From Papio anubis (Eukaryota > Chordata > Mammalia > Primates > Cercopithecidae): DNA of 64,000 nucleotides. The notes beneath the pieces are model-generated. The model saw nothing but the letters and a program-made list of their open reading frames with translations. It ran no database searches and was not told the origin of the DNA. The stretch spans positions 42,612,968-42,676,967 of the forward strand of contig NC_044991.1 in assembly GCF_008728515.1 (NCBI RefSeq), read 5' to 3'. Shown piece after piece: positions 45,896-56,453 of the stretch. The position numbers were made by a program, and so were the translations under genes. Position 1 is the stretch's first letter. Each line of letters opens with the position of its first letter.

Positions 45896-46200
45896 AAAAG
45901 TCTTCTATATTACAAAATATTTAAAAAGATTTTCCCAGAGAAGCAATGCTATTCACTTATTAGATAGCGGGAGCCTAGAAAAGCCAGCCTGCTCCTCTCG
46001 TTCACCGCCATCTGCAGGGCCACCACAGCCCGACTTTGCAGTGCATCGCCACCTGGTGGTGTCTCCTCTGCATGCGGAAGCCAGCCTCCCTAAGTGCTTT
46101 TCCTATAGGTGGGGATAAGATTCCTTGGTTCTTTGACATCAAAGAACCCTGCAATACCTATCCACTCCTCTCGGAGAAAAACTCCTGGGATTATTTAATG
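45896..46200. other. Unique non-coding DNA with a short perfect palindrome
   Basis: No gene was recognised; the frame at 45768-46118 is mostly Alu. A 22-bp hairpin, ggttctttga / tcaaagaacc around a CA loop, lies at 46127-46148. GC content is locally higher (about 46000-46090), with 'cacctggtggtgtctcctctgc'. Confidence 0.5.
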
Positions 46201-46513
46201 AATTTATTATTATTATTATTAGAGATAGGGTGTCACTCTGTTACCCAGGTTGGAGTGCGGTCATAGCTCACTGCAGCTTCAAACTCCCAGGCTCAAAAGA
46301 TCCTGTCATCTCAGCCTCTTGACTTGCTCAGACTACAAGGATGTGCTACCACGCCCAGGTAGTTTATTTATCTATTTTATCTGTAGAGATGAGGTCTTGC
46401 TATTTTGCCCAGGCTGGTCTTGAACTCCTGGCCTTAAACAGTCCGCCTGCCTCAGCACCCAAAGTGCTGGGATCACAGGTGTGAGCCACACATGTTGGAC
46501 TCAAGTCCGGTCT
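46201..46513 (-). mobile_element. Alu SINE (AluJ-like), minus strand
   Basis: (TTA)n tail region then 'gagatagggtgtcactctgttacccagg', both arms, ending 'gtgagccacacatgttgg'. Diverged and CpG-poor. Its left-arm part and a few bases of flank (actcaagtc) are duplicated at 46514-46671. Confidence 0.85.
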
Positions 46514-46671
46514 ACCATGCCCAGCTAATTTATTTATTTTTTATTTACATAGATGGGTGTTGATATTGTGCCCAGGCTGGTCTTGAACTCCTGGCCTTAA
46601 GCAATCGTACTGCCTCAGCTCCCAAAGTGCTGAAATCACAGGTGTGAGCCACCATGCTGGGCTCGAGTCGA
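46514..46671 (-). repeat. Tandem duplicate of the adjacent Alu left arm plus flank
   Basis: The unit 'accatgcccagctaatttattt' to 'ccatgctgggctcgagtc' repeats 46348-46513. Both copies share the Alu left arm and the same non-Alu bases after it (actcaagtc / gctcgagtc). A second Alu insertion would not carry the flank, so this is a segmental tandem duplication of about 160 bp. Confidence 0.75.
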
Positions 46672-46679
46672 GGCATTAT

Positions 46680-47100
46680 TGAACAGGATCTGGCTCCCTC
46701 TCTGGTGAGAGCTCCCACTATCTTCTCCTCACTTGCTCTGGTTCTGCCTCCCTGACTTCCTTGCTGTTTCTCCAGCACGTCTGCGCTCTGTCCCCACTTC
46801 CTAGGATACTCTTTCACCTACCTGCGTGGCTAATTCCCTCACATCCTTCAGTTGCCTCACATGTCACCTTCTCAGCCAAGACCTCCCTGACCTCCCTATC
46901 CCCAGGCTCCTGGTCCTCCTTACCCAAATTTTTCTTTTTCCATAGTCCTTATTTTCCTACAAATTATACAATTTGCATTTTATTAAGGGTATTATTTATT
47001 GCCTGTGTTTCCCACCAGGATCTAAGCTTCACAAGGCCAGGGGAACTGGGTCTTGAATAGGCCATGACATATACTAGCCTCAATACATATTTTGATGAAT
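46680..47100 (+). repeat. L2 LINE 3' end, sense
   Basis: 'ctccctcacatccttc'-type wording, 'catgtcaccttctcagccaagacctccctgacctccc', 'ttaagggtattatttattgcctgtgtttcccacc', 'gatctaagcttcacaaggcc' and 'ctcaatacatattttgatgaataaat' match the L2 3'UTR through to its tail. Confidence 0.75.
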
Positions 47101-47164
47101 AAATAATACATTAATTAATAAATATCTGAGTAAAATAACTATTTCAAATCTCCAATACTGTTAC

Positions 47165-47925
47165 AATGCCTCTTCTGGCAGAACTGCAAAGCTCCTCATT
47201 CTCATCTCAGGACCATTGAATTTTCTGCTTCCTCTGCTTGAAATACTTTTCCCCCGGAACTTTGTGACACTGCTCCCCTCTCCACATTCACATCTGAGTT
47301 CAAGCATCACTGCCTTTAAGAGAAGAACTCGGTGACTGCCCACACCATGCAGCCTTTGCTCTTCACCCTCTCTTCTCTATGGCATTTGCCTTCTCCTTAT
47401 CACACTAATAAATACCTAAAGGGATTTTTTTTTTAAGTTTTGTAAATATTTGTTGTTGTTGTTGTTGTTGTTGCTGTTGTTGAGACAGAGTCTCGCTCTG
47501 TTGCCCAGGCTGGAGTGCAGTGGCGTAATCTCTGCTCACTGCAAACTCTCTGCCTCCCGAGTTCAAGTGATTCTCCTGCCTCAGCCTCCCAAACAGCTGG
47601 GATTACAGGCACCCGCCACCATGATCAGCTAATTTTTGTATTTTTGTAGAGACAGGGTTTCACCATGTTAGCCAGGCTGGTCTCGAACTCCTGACCTCAA
47701 GTAATCCGACCAACTCGGCCTCCCAAAGTGCTGGAATTACAGGCCTTAGCCACTATGCCTGGCCTTGCAAACATGTTTTGATATCTTTCCCTTTCCACTA
47801 GAATATGAACGTGGGGGCATGGACAGTCTTATTAATCACCATATTCCCAGTGCCCAGCAAGTGCCTGGTATACTACAGAGGCATAATAATTATTTGTTAT
47901 TTTGTTTGCTAACTGAATACTGAAT
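47165..47925 (+). repeat. Second L2 LINE 3' end, sense, split by an Alu
   Basis: 47165-47445 has 'ttgaaatacttttcccccggaac', 'ctgagttcaagcatcactgcctttaagagaagaac' and 'cttatcacactaataaa'. 47766-47925 has 'ttccactagaatatgaacgtgggggcatggacag', 'atattcccagtgcccagcaagtgcctggta' and the gaatactgaatg tail. The Alu at 47446 lies between. This copy is tandem with the L2 end at 46680, in the same orientation. Confidence 0.75.
47446..47765 (-). mobile_element. Alu SINE (AluS-like) with (TTG)n tail, minus strand
   Basis: The tail region is a (ttg)n run from 47450, followed by gagacagagtctcgctctg and ending 'ccactatgcctggcc'. ttgtaaatat before and ttgcaaacat after may be a decayed target-site duplication. 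Confidence 0.9.
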
Positions 47926-48595
47926 GATTAACAGCCACCTGGTACAAGTTATCAGGACTTTAGTTACATATCTCCCCTGAGCATACCTTCATGGCAAAAT
48001 GGTGATGAGCTAATTGATCTCTGGGGAAGACTTTGAGAACGACTACTTAAATTCCTCATACTCATTTCCTTTACCCAGGATCAGGTGAGTGTATGGCACC
48101 AGTGATGTTTTCACGTAATTTACTATGCATGACTATATGTATGTATGTATATATATAAAATGAATATGTTACTGTGTAATTTACTATCTATGACTCTTAG
48201 GGCAATAGAAGAACCGTGACTTTTAATCTGGAGGTCTGATAACCTTTGTAAATCCGGCTATAAATAAATATTTATCCAGAAACCCATCCAAATTAGTCCC
48301 ATTGATAGCAGCCCCTGGTTTGCCAATTTGGACTTGTAACATCAGGGCCCATGAATCACATCCTGGGCCACTTGTGAAAATCTTCCTGTGATGTCAGTTT
48401 CAGAAACTCTGAATTACCATGAATATCATAAATATAAATCTTAGACCCACCTCCTCCTCAATACAGAATGAAATGTTGAATTATGATGGTGATAAAGAAG
48501 CTTTTGGTTGACATGAAGGACTGGATTGTTAAACTGGATAAATTTTCATCCCCTATTAGTGTGTTTTTTTATGTGTCAGTAATAGAAAGTTATTT

Positions 48596-48665
48596 GAGTT
48601 TTTTGGGACTCGGTTTCCTCATCTGTAATACAAAGCATTGGAATTAATGATGTGTAAAATTCCCT
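48596..48665 (+). repeat. MIR SINE fragment, sense
   Basis: 'gagttttttgggactcggtttcctcatctgtaatac' followed by 'ggaattaatgatgtgtaaaattccc' matches the MIR core. Confidence 0.65.
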
Positions 48666-48904
48666 TTCTATGAGAGAATCAGAACCAATGAAATTAATCT
48701 CTTTTTATTTTATGTTCCTTCATTTTTCATAGGCTTAATTTCACAATCTAGAGACTTTGTGTCTGTTTACTTGAAAATTAGCCTATAGAGTCATTGAAAT
48801 TTTGAGAGTGTGAATTATTTTACATCACTTCTCACAGTGCGTAACCAAGAAGCACTCAACGGACCTTAGTCCCTCACCCCACCGCTTTCCAGGTATAAGA
48901 ATCT

Positions 48905-49085
48905 TATGTGCCTTCTGCTTCAACCCTTTCACTTTACAAATGGAGTGATGGAGACTAACATAAGATAGGAGACTTGCCAAGGGTCACCCAGCTAGTAAGA
49001 GGCAGAACTTAAAGGAGAGGTCATGTATTCTGATTGTATGTGGGTTCTAGCAACTCCAGCCGGCTACCTTTATTCTGTCCTTTGC
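48905..49085 (-). repeat. MIR SINE, antisense
   Basis: 'cactttacaaatggagtgatggagac', 'ggagacttgccaagggtcacccagctagtaagaggcagaactt' is close to the reverse complement of the MIR core. It is the best-preserved MIR in the window. Confidence 0.8.
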
Positions 49086-49552
49086 AGTTACTAAAGCTGA
49101 GTAAACAAGATAAGTATCCTTATTTCCTCTGAGCTCAAACATTTCTAAATGAAACAAAAAATGCTTTCTGTGGTGCTAACATTTATAAGGCAGGCATGTA
49201 ACAACATCCTATTTAGAACCAAGACTGATTTTGACTGGCAGATATAAAATATTTGCAAAATATCTTTATGTTTTTAAAATGACTAGGATAATTTGGCAGA
49301 ATGATCTGATGTGTTTGTAAAAGAAAAAAAAAGTACAACCTACATTAACGAGTTTGGGATAATTAAGAAACCATATTCATTTAAGGAAAAGTTAGTTTGC
49401 TATAGAATTTCAAAAATTACTATAGCATATCTATACTTATTTATAAATTGAAGCAGCTACATCCTGTAAGAAAAAAAAAAGGAAGGGAAACATTTTTCTC
49501 TGAATTGGTCTTCATTGATATTTCCAAATTACATGTTGTGAAATATGCTTTG

Positions 49553-49840
49553 GGGCTGGCCCCATGGCTCATGCCTGTAATCCTAACACTTTGGGAGGCC
49601 GAGACTTGAGCCTAGGAGTTCAAGACCAGCCTGGCCAACATGGTGAAACCTCATCTCTACTAAAAATACAAAAACTAGCCAGGCATGGTGGCAGGTGACT
49701 ATAATCCCAGCTACTGGGGAGGCTGAGGCAGGAGAATCGCTTGAACCCAGGAGGCCGAGGTTGCAGTGAGCTGAGATCACACCACTGCACTCCAGCCTGG
49801 GTGACAGAGTGAGACTCTGTCTTAAAAAAAAAAAAAAAAA
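49553..49840 (+). mobile_element. Alu SINE (AluS-like)
   Basis: 'ggctggccccatggctcatgcc' start with a ~15-bp deletion in the left arm after 'ggaggccgaga', then a 3' A tail. The target-site duplication atgctttgggg is perfect at 49545-49555 and 49841-49851. Confidence 0.92.
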
Positions 49841-49904
49841 ATGCTTTGGGGCACAATTTAAAAAAATGTAATTATTCTACCTTAAAATATAGTAGGATGA
49901 TAAT

Positions 49905-50035
49905 TAAACTGGTGATCCTCAACTTTTGCTTCACTCTGGAGTCACCCACGGGGCTTTTAAGAATAAAAATACCAATACCTGGATCCTCTCTCAAAGACTC
50001 TGATTTAATTGGTCTGACATGTGACCTGAGCATGA
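49905..50035. mobile_element. MER5-like hAT-Charlie element
   Basis: 'ggtgatcctcaacttttgc', 'tggagtcacccacggggctttt', 'accaatacctggatcctctc', 'gactctgatttaattggtctg' and 'cctgagcatgatg' follow the order of the MER5/MER58-type MITE. Partial copy. Confidence 0.65.
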
Positions 50036-50584
50036 TGTTTTTCTATTAATTTGATCATGTTAATTTACCTGGTATTGAGACCTACTAAAATTTTATTTTT
50101 TTAATGAGGAATTGTGTTATATATCATAAGGAACTGTAAATAAAATACATCAATTTATATGTATAAACTGAAAGGTATTTTGAATTTCCTATAATATTTT
50201 GAGAGGAGAAAACCTGGGGAAGTAATAATAGATATCAATGAATGACCATGAGAATTTGTAGCAGAGTAATCAAGCAGTATACATTTATTAAGCAACTACT
50301 CCAGAAAGGGAACTATATTTCACCTCTATGGGTGACTGGAGCACCTTCTATCCAAAAGGGCCTATAATCAAGGCTGGGAGAGGTAAAACATACATGTATG
50401 TATAAAGATAATGGGCAGTACTAATGAGCAATAAAGAAATACTTGAGTGATTCGTGACTTCAAATATTTATACCTTGCCATTTCTAGTGATTGAACACAG
50501 CCATGATTCTCTTCACTACTTTTCTTTTCCATCTACTTTCAATTCCTATTCTACTTTATGTCTATTTTATGGCCAATCTCTAGC
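50036..50584. other. Non-coding DNA with a faint L2-like block
   Basis: At about 50270-50440 'agcagtatacatttattaagcaactactcc' resembles an antisense L2 3' end. The frame at 50454-50720 overlaps a MER5 copy and is not an exon. Confidence 0.4.
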
Positions 50585-50760
50585 ACCTTGCTACTCAAAG
50601 GTGTTCCATGGACCAGCAGCCTCAGCATCACCTGGGAGCTTGTTAGAAAGGCAGCATCTCAACCCCACCTTATATCCAGAGAATCTCAATCTGCATTTAA
50701 CTAGGTCCCTACATGATTAATATAAATATTTAAGTTTGAGTAGTACTGCTCTGGTAGACA
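50585..50760. mobile_element. MER5A-like hAT-Charlie element
   Basis: 'gctactcaaaggtgttccatggaccagcagcctcagcatcacctgggagcttgttagaaaggcag' is a clear MER5A start. It continues 'gagaatctcaatctgcatttaactaggtccc' to 'gtttgagtagtactgc'. Confidence 0.85.
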
Positions 50761-52071
50761 CTGATCTCTTAACATCTATCAAATACACCATATTAATATT
50801 ACTCATAATACATTATGTACTACAATACAGCTCAATCTCTGACGGAGGGTTTTGTTTTCAATGCCTTACGCAGGGTTTTGTAGTAGTAGTGGAGGATTTC
50901 CTCGAACAGGAAAAACTGAGTTCTTTAGAATGTTTTATTTGTGAACAGGAATTATTTCCTATCTGTGAGTAACTGCTAAAATGTGTGATATTGATAATGA
51001 GACCACAGGAGAACAATGGAAGATGCAATTTCTTTAGGCTAAAGGATTCAGAGAAGGTGTCATGGGGAAGATGGGACAGAAATGAGCATTAAGAGGTGGT
51101 TAGATTTAGGAAATTAAAAAAATAAATAAATAAACATTTCAAATAGAAAAAAAAAATAGCAAAGGCAAAAGCCCTGACTAGAGTAGGAGGGGTTAGGATG
51201 GTGTGGCTCCAAGATGGTGCCAGTCATTCTCACCCCCTTGTATTCATGCTCCTGTGTCATTACCACATTAATTAAGACTGATCTGTGTCAAAAATATAAT
51301 ATTGCTGAAATAACAGAGTGTGATTTCTGGGGCTATATCTTAAAAGACACTGTAAAGTAAATTTTAAAAATTTAGAAAATAAGACATTGTGGCTTATGTT
51401 TTGTTTTCTCACCTCACTTGCTCTGTGAGGAGCAGCCTCCATGGCATGAGGTGAGGTCTAAAGCAATACCAGCACCAATTTGCCAGCTCGACAGTGAACC
51501 ACCCACTGTATGAGGATCCCGTAGACCCACTTGAGCCTTCAGATGAATAATCCAGATCAGCATTGTAAGTGCAACTTCATGAAACACCCTAAAACAAGAA
51601 CTACCAAAATAAGCCACTCCCCAAACTCTGTCCCACGGAAACTACAAGATTTAAAAAGCAAAATCTATTATTGTGTTAAGAACACACTTTAGAGATAATC
51701 TGTTATTAGTCATCAGTAACTCATATTAGTAGCAAATAATCAATACAGTTTATTTGGAAGATGGTGAATAAATCAGTGTGGCTTTAATGGAGAGTTTATA
51801 GACTGGGGGTTGTAAGTTAAGATACCTCCAGGGTTCTGGTAGAATTACATGAGTGAAGTGACTCCTTCCTGAGTCAGAGAGAAAATAGGGAGTGGCAGAG
51901 GCTGTGTCAACGTGGTAAACACAGGCCTTGCCACTCCTGCTAGTGAAGCCCATTGCTATCGCCATTCTGGGCAGGTCCATGCAGAGCTGAGAACGTGGGA
52001 AATCTCAGCTAGAAGATACAGCAGTGGTCATGGTTTGGTGTCACAATGTGGAATAATTAGAATAACAGACC
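50761..52071. other. Unique-looking non-coding DNA
   Basis: No gene or repeat was recognised with confidence. The frames at 51414-51617, 51750-51980 and 51912-52100 have no domain. 50990-51115 has L2-like words ('gagaaggtgtcatggggaagatggg', 'gagcattaagaggtgg') but is too diverged to call. Confidence 0.45.
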
Positions 52072-52080
52072 CTTATTCTG

Positions 52081-52562
52081 TCAAGAAGGGTATCTCCTAG
52101 GTTTTCCTGTAGAATTCTAACAGCTTGAGGTCTTACATTTAAATCTGTAATCAAGCTTGCGTTAATTTTTGTATTTGGTGAAAGGCAGAAGTCCAGTTTC
52201 ATGCTCTGCATGTAGCTAGCCAGCTGTCCCAGCACCGTTTATTGAATAGGGTGTCCTTTCCCCATTGCTAATTTTTGTCAACTTTGTCAAAGATCAGATA
52301 ATTAATTGCAGGTGTGTGGCTTTATTTCTGGGTTCTCTATTCTGTTCCATTAGTCTATGTGTCTGTTTTGTACCAATACTATGATGCTTAGGTTACTGTG
52401 GCCTTATAGTATAGTTCGAAGTTGGATAACATAAAGCCTCTGGCTTTGTTCTTTTGCTTAGGATTGCTTTGTCTATTTTGAATCCTTTTTTGCTTTTTGG
52501 TTCCATATGAATTTTAGAATAGTTTTTTCTAATTCTGTGAAAAGTAACGTTGATTTTCCTTG
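52081..52562 (-). mobile_element. 5'-inverted part of a twin-primed L1
   Basis: Antisense L1 ORF2: 'gctgtcccagcaccgtttattgaatag', 'ttctgttccattagtctatgtgtctg', 'ggttactgtggccttatagtatag' and 'tgattttccttgg'. At 52562/52563 it joins the sense part directly. In L1 coordinates the end of the inverted segment lies only about a dozen nucleotides upstream of the start of the sense segment. The target-site duplication cttattctg at 52072-52080 belongs to the whole insertion. Confidence 0.9.
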
Positions 52563-53588
52563 GCAAAGAATTTATGGCTAAGTCCCCAAAAGTGATAGCA
52601 ACAATAAAAACTGACAAGTGGGATCTAATTAAACTAAAAAGCCTCTTGACAGTAAAAGAAACTATCAACAGAGTAAACAGATAACCTACAGAATGGGAAA
52701 AAATATTCACAAACTATGTATCCAACAAAGGTCTAATATCCAGAATTTATAAGAACTTAAACAACTCAACAACAACAACAAAAATAATCCCTTAAAAATG
52801 GGCAAAGGATATGAACAGACTCTTCTCAAAAGAAGACATACAAGTGCCCAAGAAACATATGAAAAAATACTAATCATCACTAAATGTCAGAGAAATGCTG
52901 ATCAAGACCACAATGAAATATCATCTCACACAAGTCAGAATGGCCATTAACAAAACGTCAGAAAAAATAACAAATGCTGGCATGGTTGCAGAGTAAAGGG
53001 AATACTTATACACTGTTTGTGGGAATGTAAATTAGTTCAGCAACTGTGGAAAGCAGGTTGGAGATTTCTCAAAGAACTTAAACAGAACTACCATTTGACC
53101 CAGCAATCCCATTACTGGGTACATACCTAAAGGAAAATAAATCATTCTACGGAAAAGATATATGCACTTGTATGTTCATCACACCACTGTTCACAATAGC
53201 AAAGACATGCACTCTGGAATACTACGCAGCCATAAAAAAGAAAAAAATCATGTCTTTTGCAGTACCATGAATGCATCTGGAGGCCATTATCCTAAGCAAA
53301 TTAATGTAGGAACAGGAAACCAAATACCACATGTTCTTACTTATAAGTGGGAGCTAAACATTGAGTACTCATGGATATAAAGATGTGAATATTAGACACT
53401 AGGGACTACTGGTTGGGGAGAAAGAGAGGGGGTATAGGCTGACAAATTACCTATTGGGTACTATTTACTACCTGGGTGATGAGACCATCTGCACCCCAAA
53501 CCTCAGCATCAACCAATATGCTCCAGTAACAAACCTGCATATGTACTCCCTGAATCTAAAATTAAAGTCAAAATTACTTAAAAAAAAT
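52563..53588 (+). mobile_element. 3' part of the twin-primed L1
   Basis: Sense L1 from 'caaagaatttatggctaagtccccaaaag' (ORF2 C-terminal third) through 'cccagcaatcccattactgggtac' to the 3'UTR 'cctgcatatgtactccctgaatctaaaattaaag' and a short A tail. It is followed by the second copy of the 9-bp target-site duplication cttattctg at 53589-53597. About 40 bp around 'agacatgcactctggaatac' are missing relative to L1. L1MA/L1PB-like 3'UTR. Confidence 0.9.
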
Positions 53589-53597
53589 CTTATTCTG

Positions 53598-53939
53598 GAG
53601 GCAATCATCAATTCATAACTATATTAAGGATATTTTCTCCGGAAATGTTACCTACAATACACTGAAAGGAGAAAGTACTGAGAGGAAAAGAATAGTTTAG
53701 AGATATTTTAATCATGCAAACTTGAAGACACTGGAACATGAGCTAGAGAAATATGAATGAAGATGTTATCCTTAAAAGAAGTAAATATATAATAATAAGG
53801 TTATGAATAATTGAAAGTAGAATACCTCAATTAAGATGTCCTCCTATACTATTTCTTTAAATCTCACTAAATTTTTAGTGCCCTGTTAAAATGTAAGCTC
53901 CATCAGGACATCAGCTCCATACTTCTGTACATGACTTAT
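53598..53939. other. Unique-looking non-coding DNA
   Basis: AT-rich, no gene or repeat recognised. Confidence 0.5.
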
Positions 53940-54165
53940 TGTGTACAAAACCTAGAATGCAAATTTTTGTGTAGAAAATCGTGGATAATATTGTAGGCTT
54001 CCAGGCCATAGTCTCTGTCACAACTACTAAACTCTGCCATTGTGGCACAAAAGCTGCTATGGACAATACATAAATAAATGTGATGTGCTCTCATGAAACT
54101 TACAAAAAGAAGAATGGGCCAGATTTGGCTCAGGGGCTGTAGTTTGCCAATTCGTGGGCTGGACT
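53940..54165. mobile_element. hAT-type non-autonomous DNA transposon, opposite orientation to 42565
   Basis: 'tggataatattgtaggcttccaggccatagtctctgtcacaactactaaactctgccattgtggcac', 'gctatggacaatacataaataaatg', 'gggccagatttggctcaggggctgtagtttgcc' are in reverse-complement order of the element at 42565. The opposing frame at 53936-54187 is the shadow of this transposon. Confidence 0.75.
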
Positions 54166-54174
54166 GGTGGAGGT

Positions 54175-54310
54175 CAGCGGTTCTCAAAATTTGGTTCCCA
54201 GATCAGCAGAACCAACATGAGCATTGCCTGTTAAAAAGCTGAATGGGGCTCAGTGATCTGTATTTTAATAGGTCCTCCAGGTGGTGAATGCTGGTTTGAG
54301 AAACATTTGT
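54175..54310. mobile_element. MER5A-like hAT-Charlie element
   Basis: 'cagcggttctcaaaatttggttcccagatcagcagaaccaacatgagcattgcctgttaaaaagc' to 'ggtcctccaggtggtgaatgctggtttgagaaacatt' gives both ends of a MER5A copy. It is adjacent to the hAT element at 53940. Confidence 0.85.
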
Positions 54311-54744
54311 GTAGGTACTCAATAACACTTACGTGATAGATGAATGAATTAATGATTTATATCTCCGTACATGCTAACTTTTGTCTCTATTACAATCATA
54401 TATAAGATAGTATTTGGGATCACAAAATTATATGTGTGGTTATTAAGTCTAGCTCTGGGTATTAATATTTCATGGTATCCCACAAAGCATGCCATGGCTT
54501 GCAGGCACTTTACCAGCTAACGGACTTTGAAAACCACTAATCTAATACAGCTGCCTTGTTTTTAAAGAAAACAAAATTGAAGCCTTCTACCGTTAATTAA
54601 CTTGGCCAAGTTACATGTAAATGCTGAGAGAGTTAAGAAAAAACACGCATCTTTATGTAAATAAATATGCCTCACATATAATCTTACGTGTTTGGGCTTG
54701 CCAGAGAAACCAAACATTCGGGGGAAAAATAAGAGAAAGAAATA
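54311..54744. other. Non-coding DNA before the long L1
   Basis: At 54470-54545 'gtatcccacaaagcatgccatggc' and 'cggactttgaaaaccactaat' look like another decayed MER5-type end. The A-rich start of the L1 is hard to place; no target-site duplication could be fixed. Confidence 0.45.
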
Positions 54745-56453
54745 AAAGAAACGGGCAGACTGCTAAGCTCAGCAAATCTTGCGGCAAAGGCACTTCAGAG
54801 CCGAGTTGGGGCAGCGGCAGAGCGGGGATTCCATGCCCCAAGGGAAAAGATGCCCCTGCGAAACCGTGGCCAGTGCCGCGTCCTTGCAGCCTGATGCCCC
54901 CTCACACTGGGGACTCTGGATCTCTCCCACCTCCTTTGGGTTGCTCTCTGAGAGAGCTCCTGGGATCATGTCAGACAGGAGGCAAGACTAGATTGCAGAT
55001 CTAGACAGAGCAGCATGCGGAGGCTTGCACTGTGAATTTTAGCTCCAGAACTGCAAGAACAAACCAGCAATCCCGAGAGGACCCACAGACCCTCTGAAGG
55101 AAGCAGACTGCTCCTGCAGGACCCGAGAGACCCCCAAATATTGAGTGCCCCAACTGCGGAACTGAGAAAGGGAGACCCTCCTCTCCCAAACACACACCCA
55201 CACTGGAGAAGCTGAAGGTCTGTTTGCAGAAATTTCTGACTTTACCTGGAGCTGAGCCAAGTTAGTGAGTCGAGTGAAGGTAGAGGGGGATAGAGGAAGC
55301 AGCAGAAAGGCCCTGGGGGCTTGCTGGGTCCCCAGCCAGCCCATTCCTGCCTTGTACCACAAGGATCCATTGGAAGGATAGCCAGAGGAGCAGGGGATAA
55401 AACTCCATAGGGAGAAGGAATTCTCTAGCGAACTTTGTAACAATTTGAATGGGCTGAGAAGCCTCCTGGCCAGAACTCAGGGGAGGGCACAAATACAGCG
55501 TGCAGATGTCACAGGCAGGGGAAGAACTAAAGCCCTTTCTTTCACAGCTGGGAGGTGGATGGCCTTGGGCAAGTTTTCAGGCCGGTCTTACCCTCCGCCT
55601 GGAAACAAACTCAGCTGTGGCACAGTGGTGGTTCTCTGGTTTGCATGGGAGCTGGGTAAGGCCTGTGACTGTGACTGCTGGGTGAGGCCTGTGACTGCTG
55701 GCTTTCCCCTACTTCCCTGACAACCTGCATGACTTAGCAGAGGCGGCCATATTCTTCCTAGGTACACAATTCCAATCACCTGGGAATCTCACCTCCATCC
55801 CCCACCGCAGCCACAGCAAGACTCATCCAAGCAGAGTCTGAGCTCAGACACACCTAGCCCCACCCCCACCTGATAGTTCCTCCCTACCCAACCCGGTAGT
55901 GGAAGACAAAGGGCATGTAATCTTGGGAGTTCTAGGCCCTGATCCACCACTGGTCACTCTCCACAGTACTATAGCTGAGGCTTTCTGGAAAGTGCCCCCT
56001 CCTGGCAGGAGGCCAATGAGCACAAAAACGGAGCATTAAACCAGCAAAGCTAAGGACCCTCATGGATTCCACTGCACCCTCCTCCACCTCCACCAGAACA
56101 GGTGCTGGTATCCATGGTTGAGAGACCCATAGACAGTTCACATCACAGGACTCTGTGCAGACAACCCCCAGTACCAGCCTGGAGCCAGGTAGACTCCCTG
56201 GGTGGCTAGACCCAGAAGACAGAAAATTACTGCAGTTCAGCTCTCAGGAAGCCACACCCGTAGAAAAAGAGAGAGAGTACTACATCAAGGGAACACCCCA
56301 TGGGATGAAAAAATATGAACAACAGCCTTCAGCCCTAGACCTTCCCTCTGACAGAGCCTACCCAAATGAGAAGGAACCAGAAAACCAACCCTGGTAATAT
56401 GACAAAACAAGGCTCTACAACACCCCCCAGTAAATCACACTAGTTCACCAGCA

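Larger units (their letters stand above)
47926..49551. other. Non-coding DNA with two MIRs
   Basis: No gene was recognised. A direct repeat gtaatttactat(g/c)(c/t)atgact occurs at 48115 and 48175, 60 bp apart, around a short atgtatgtat tract. MIRs at 48596 and 48905 are listed separately. Confidence 0.5.

Noticed and set aside
45960..46110. CpG-island promoter or exon
   Set aside because: Only a mild local GC rise, few CpGs, no core promoter elements and no open frame outside Alu.
55039..55443. 134-codon minus-strand frame in a GC-rich stretch, and the 127-codon plus frame at 54621-55004
   Set aside because: They lie in the L1 5'UTR, which is GC-rich and gives long accidental frames on both strands. 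No domain, no splice context.
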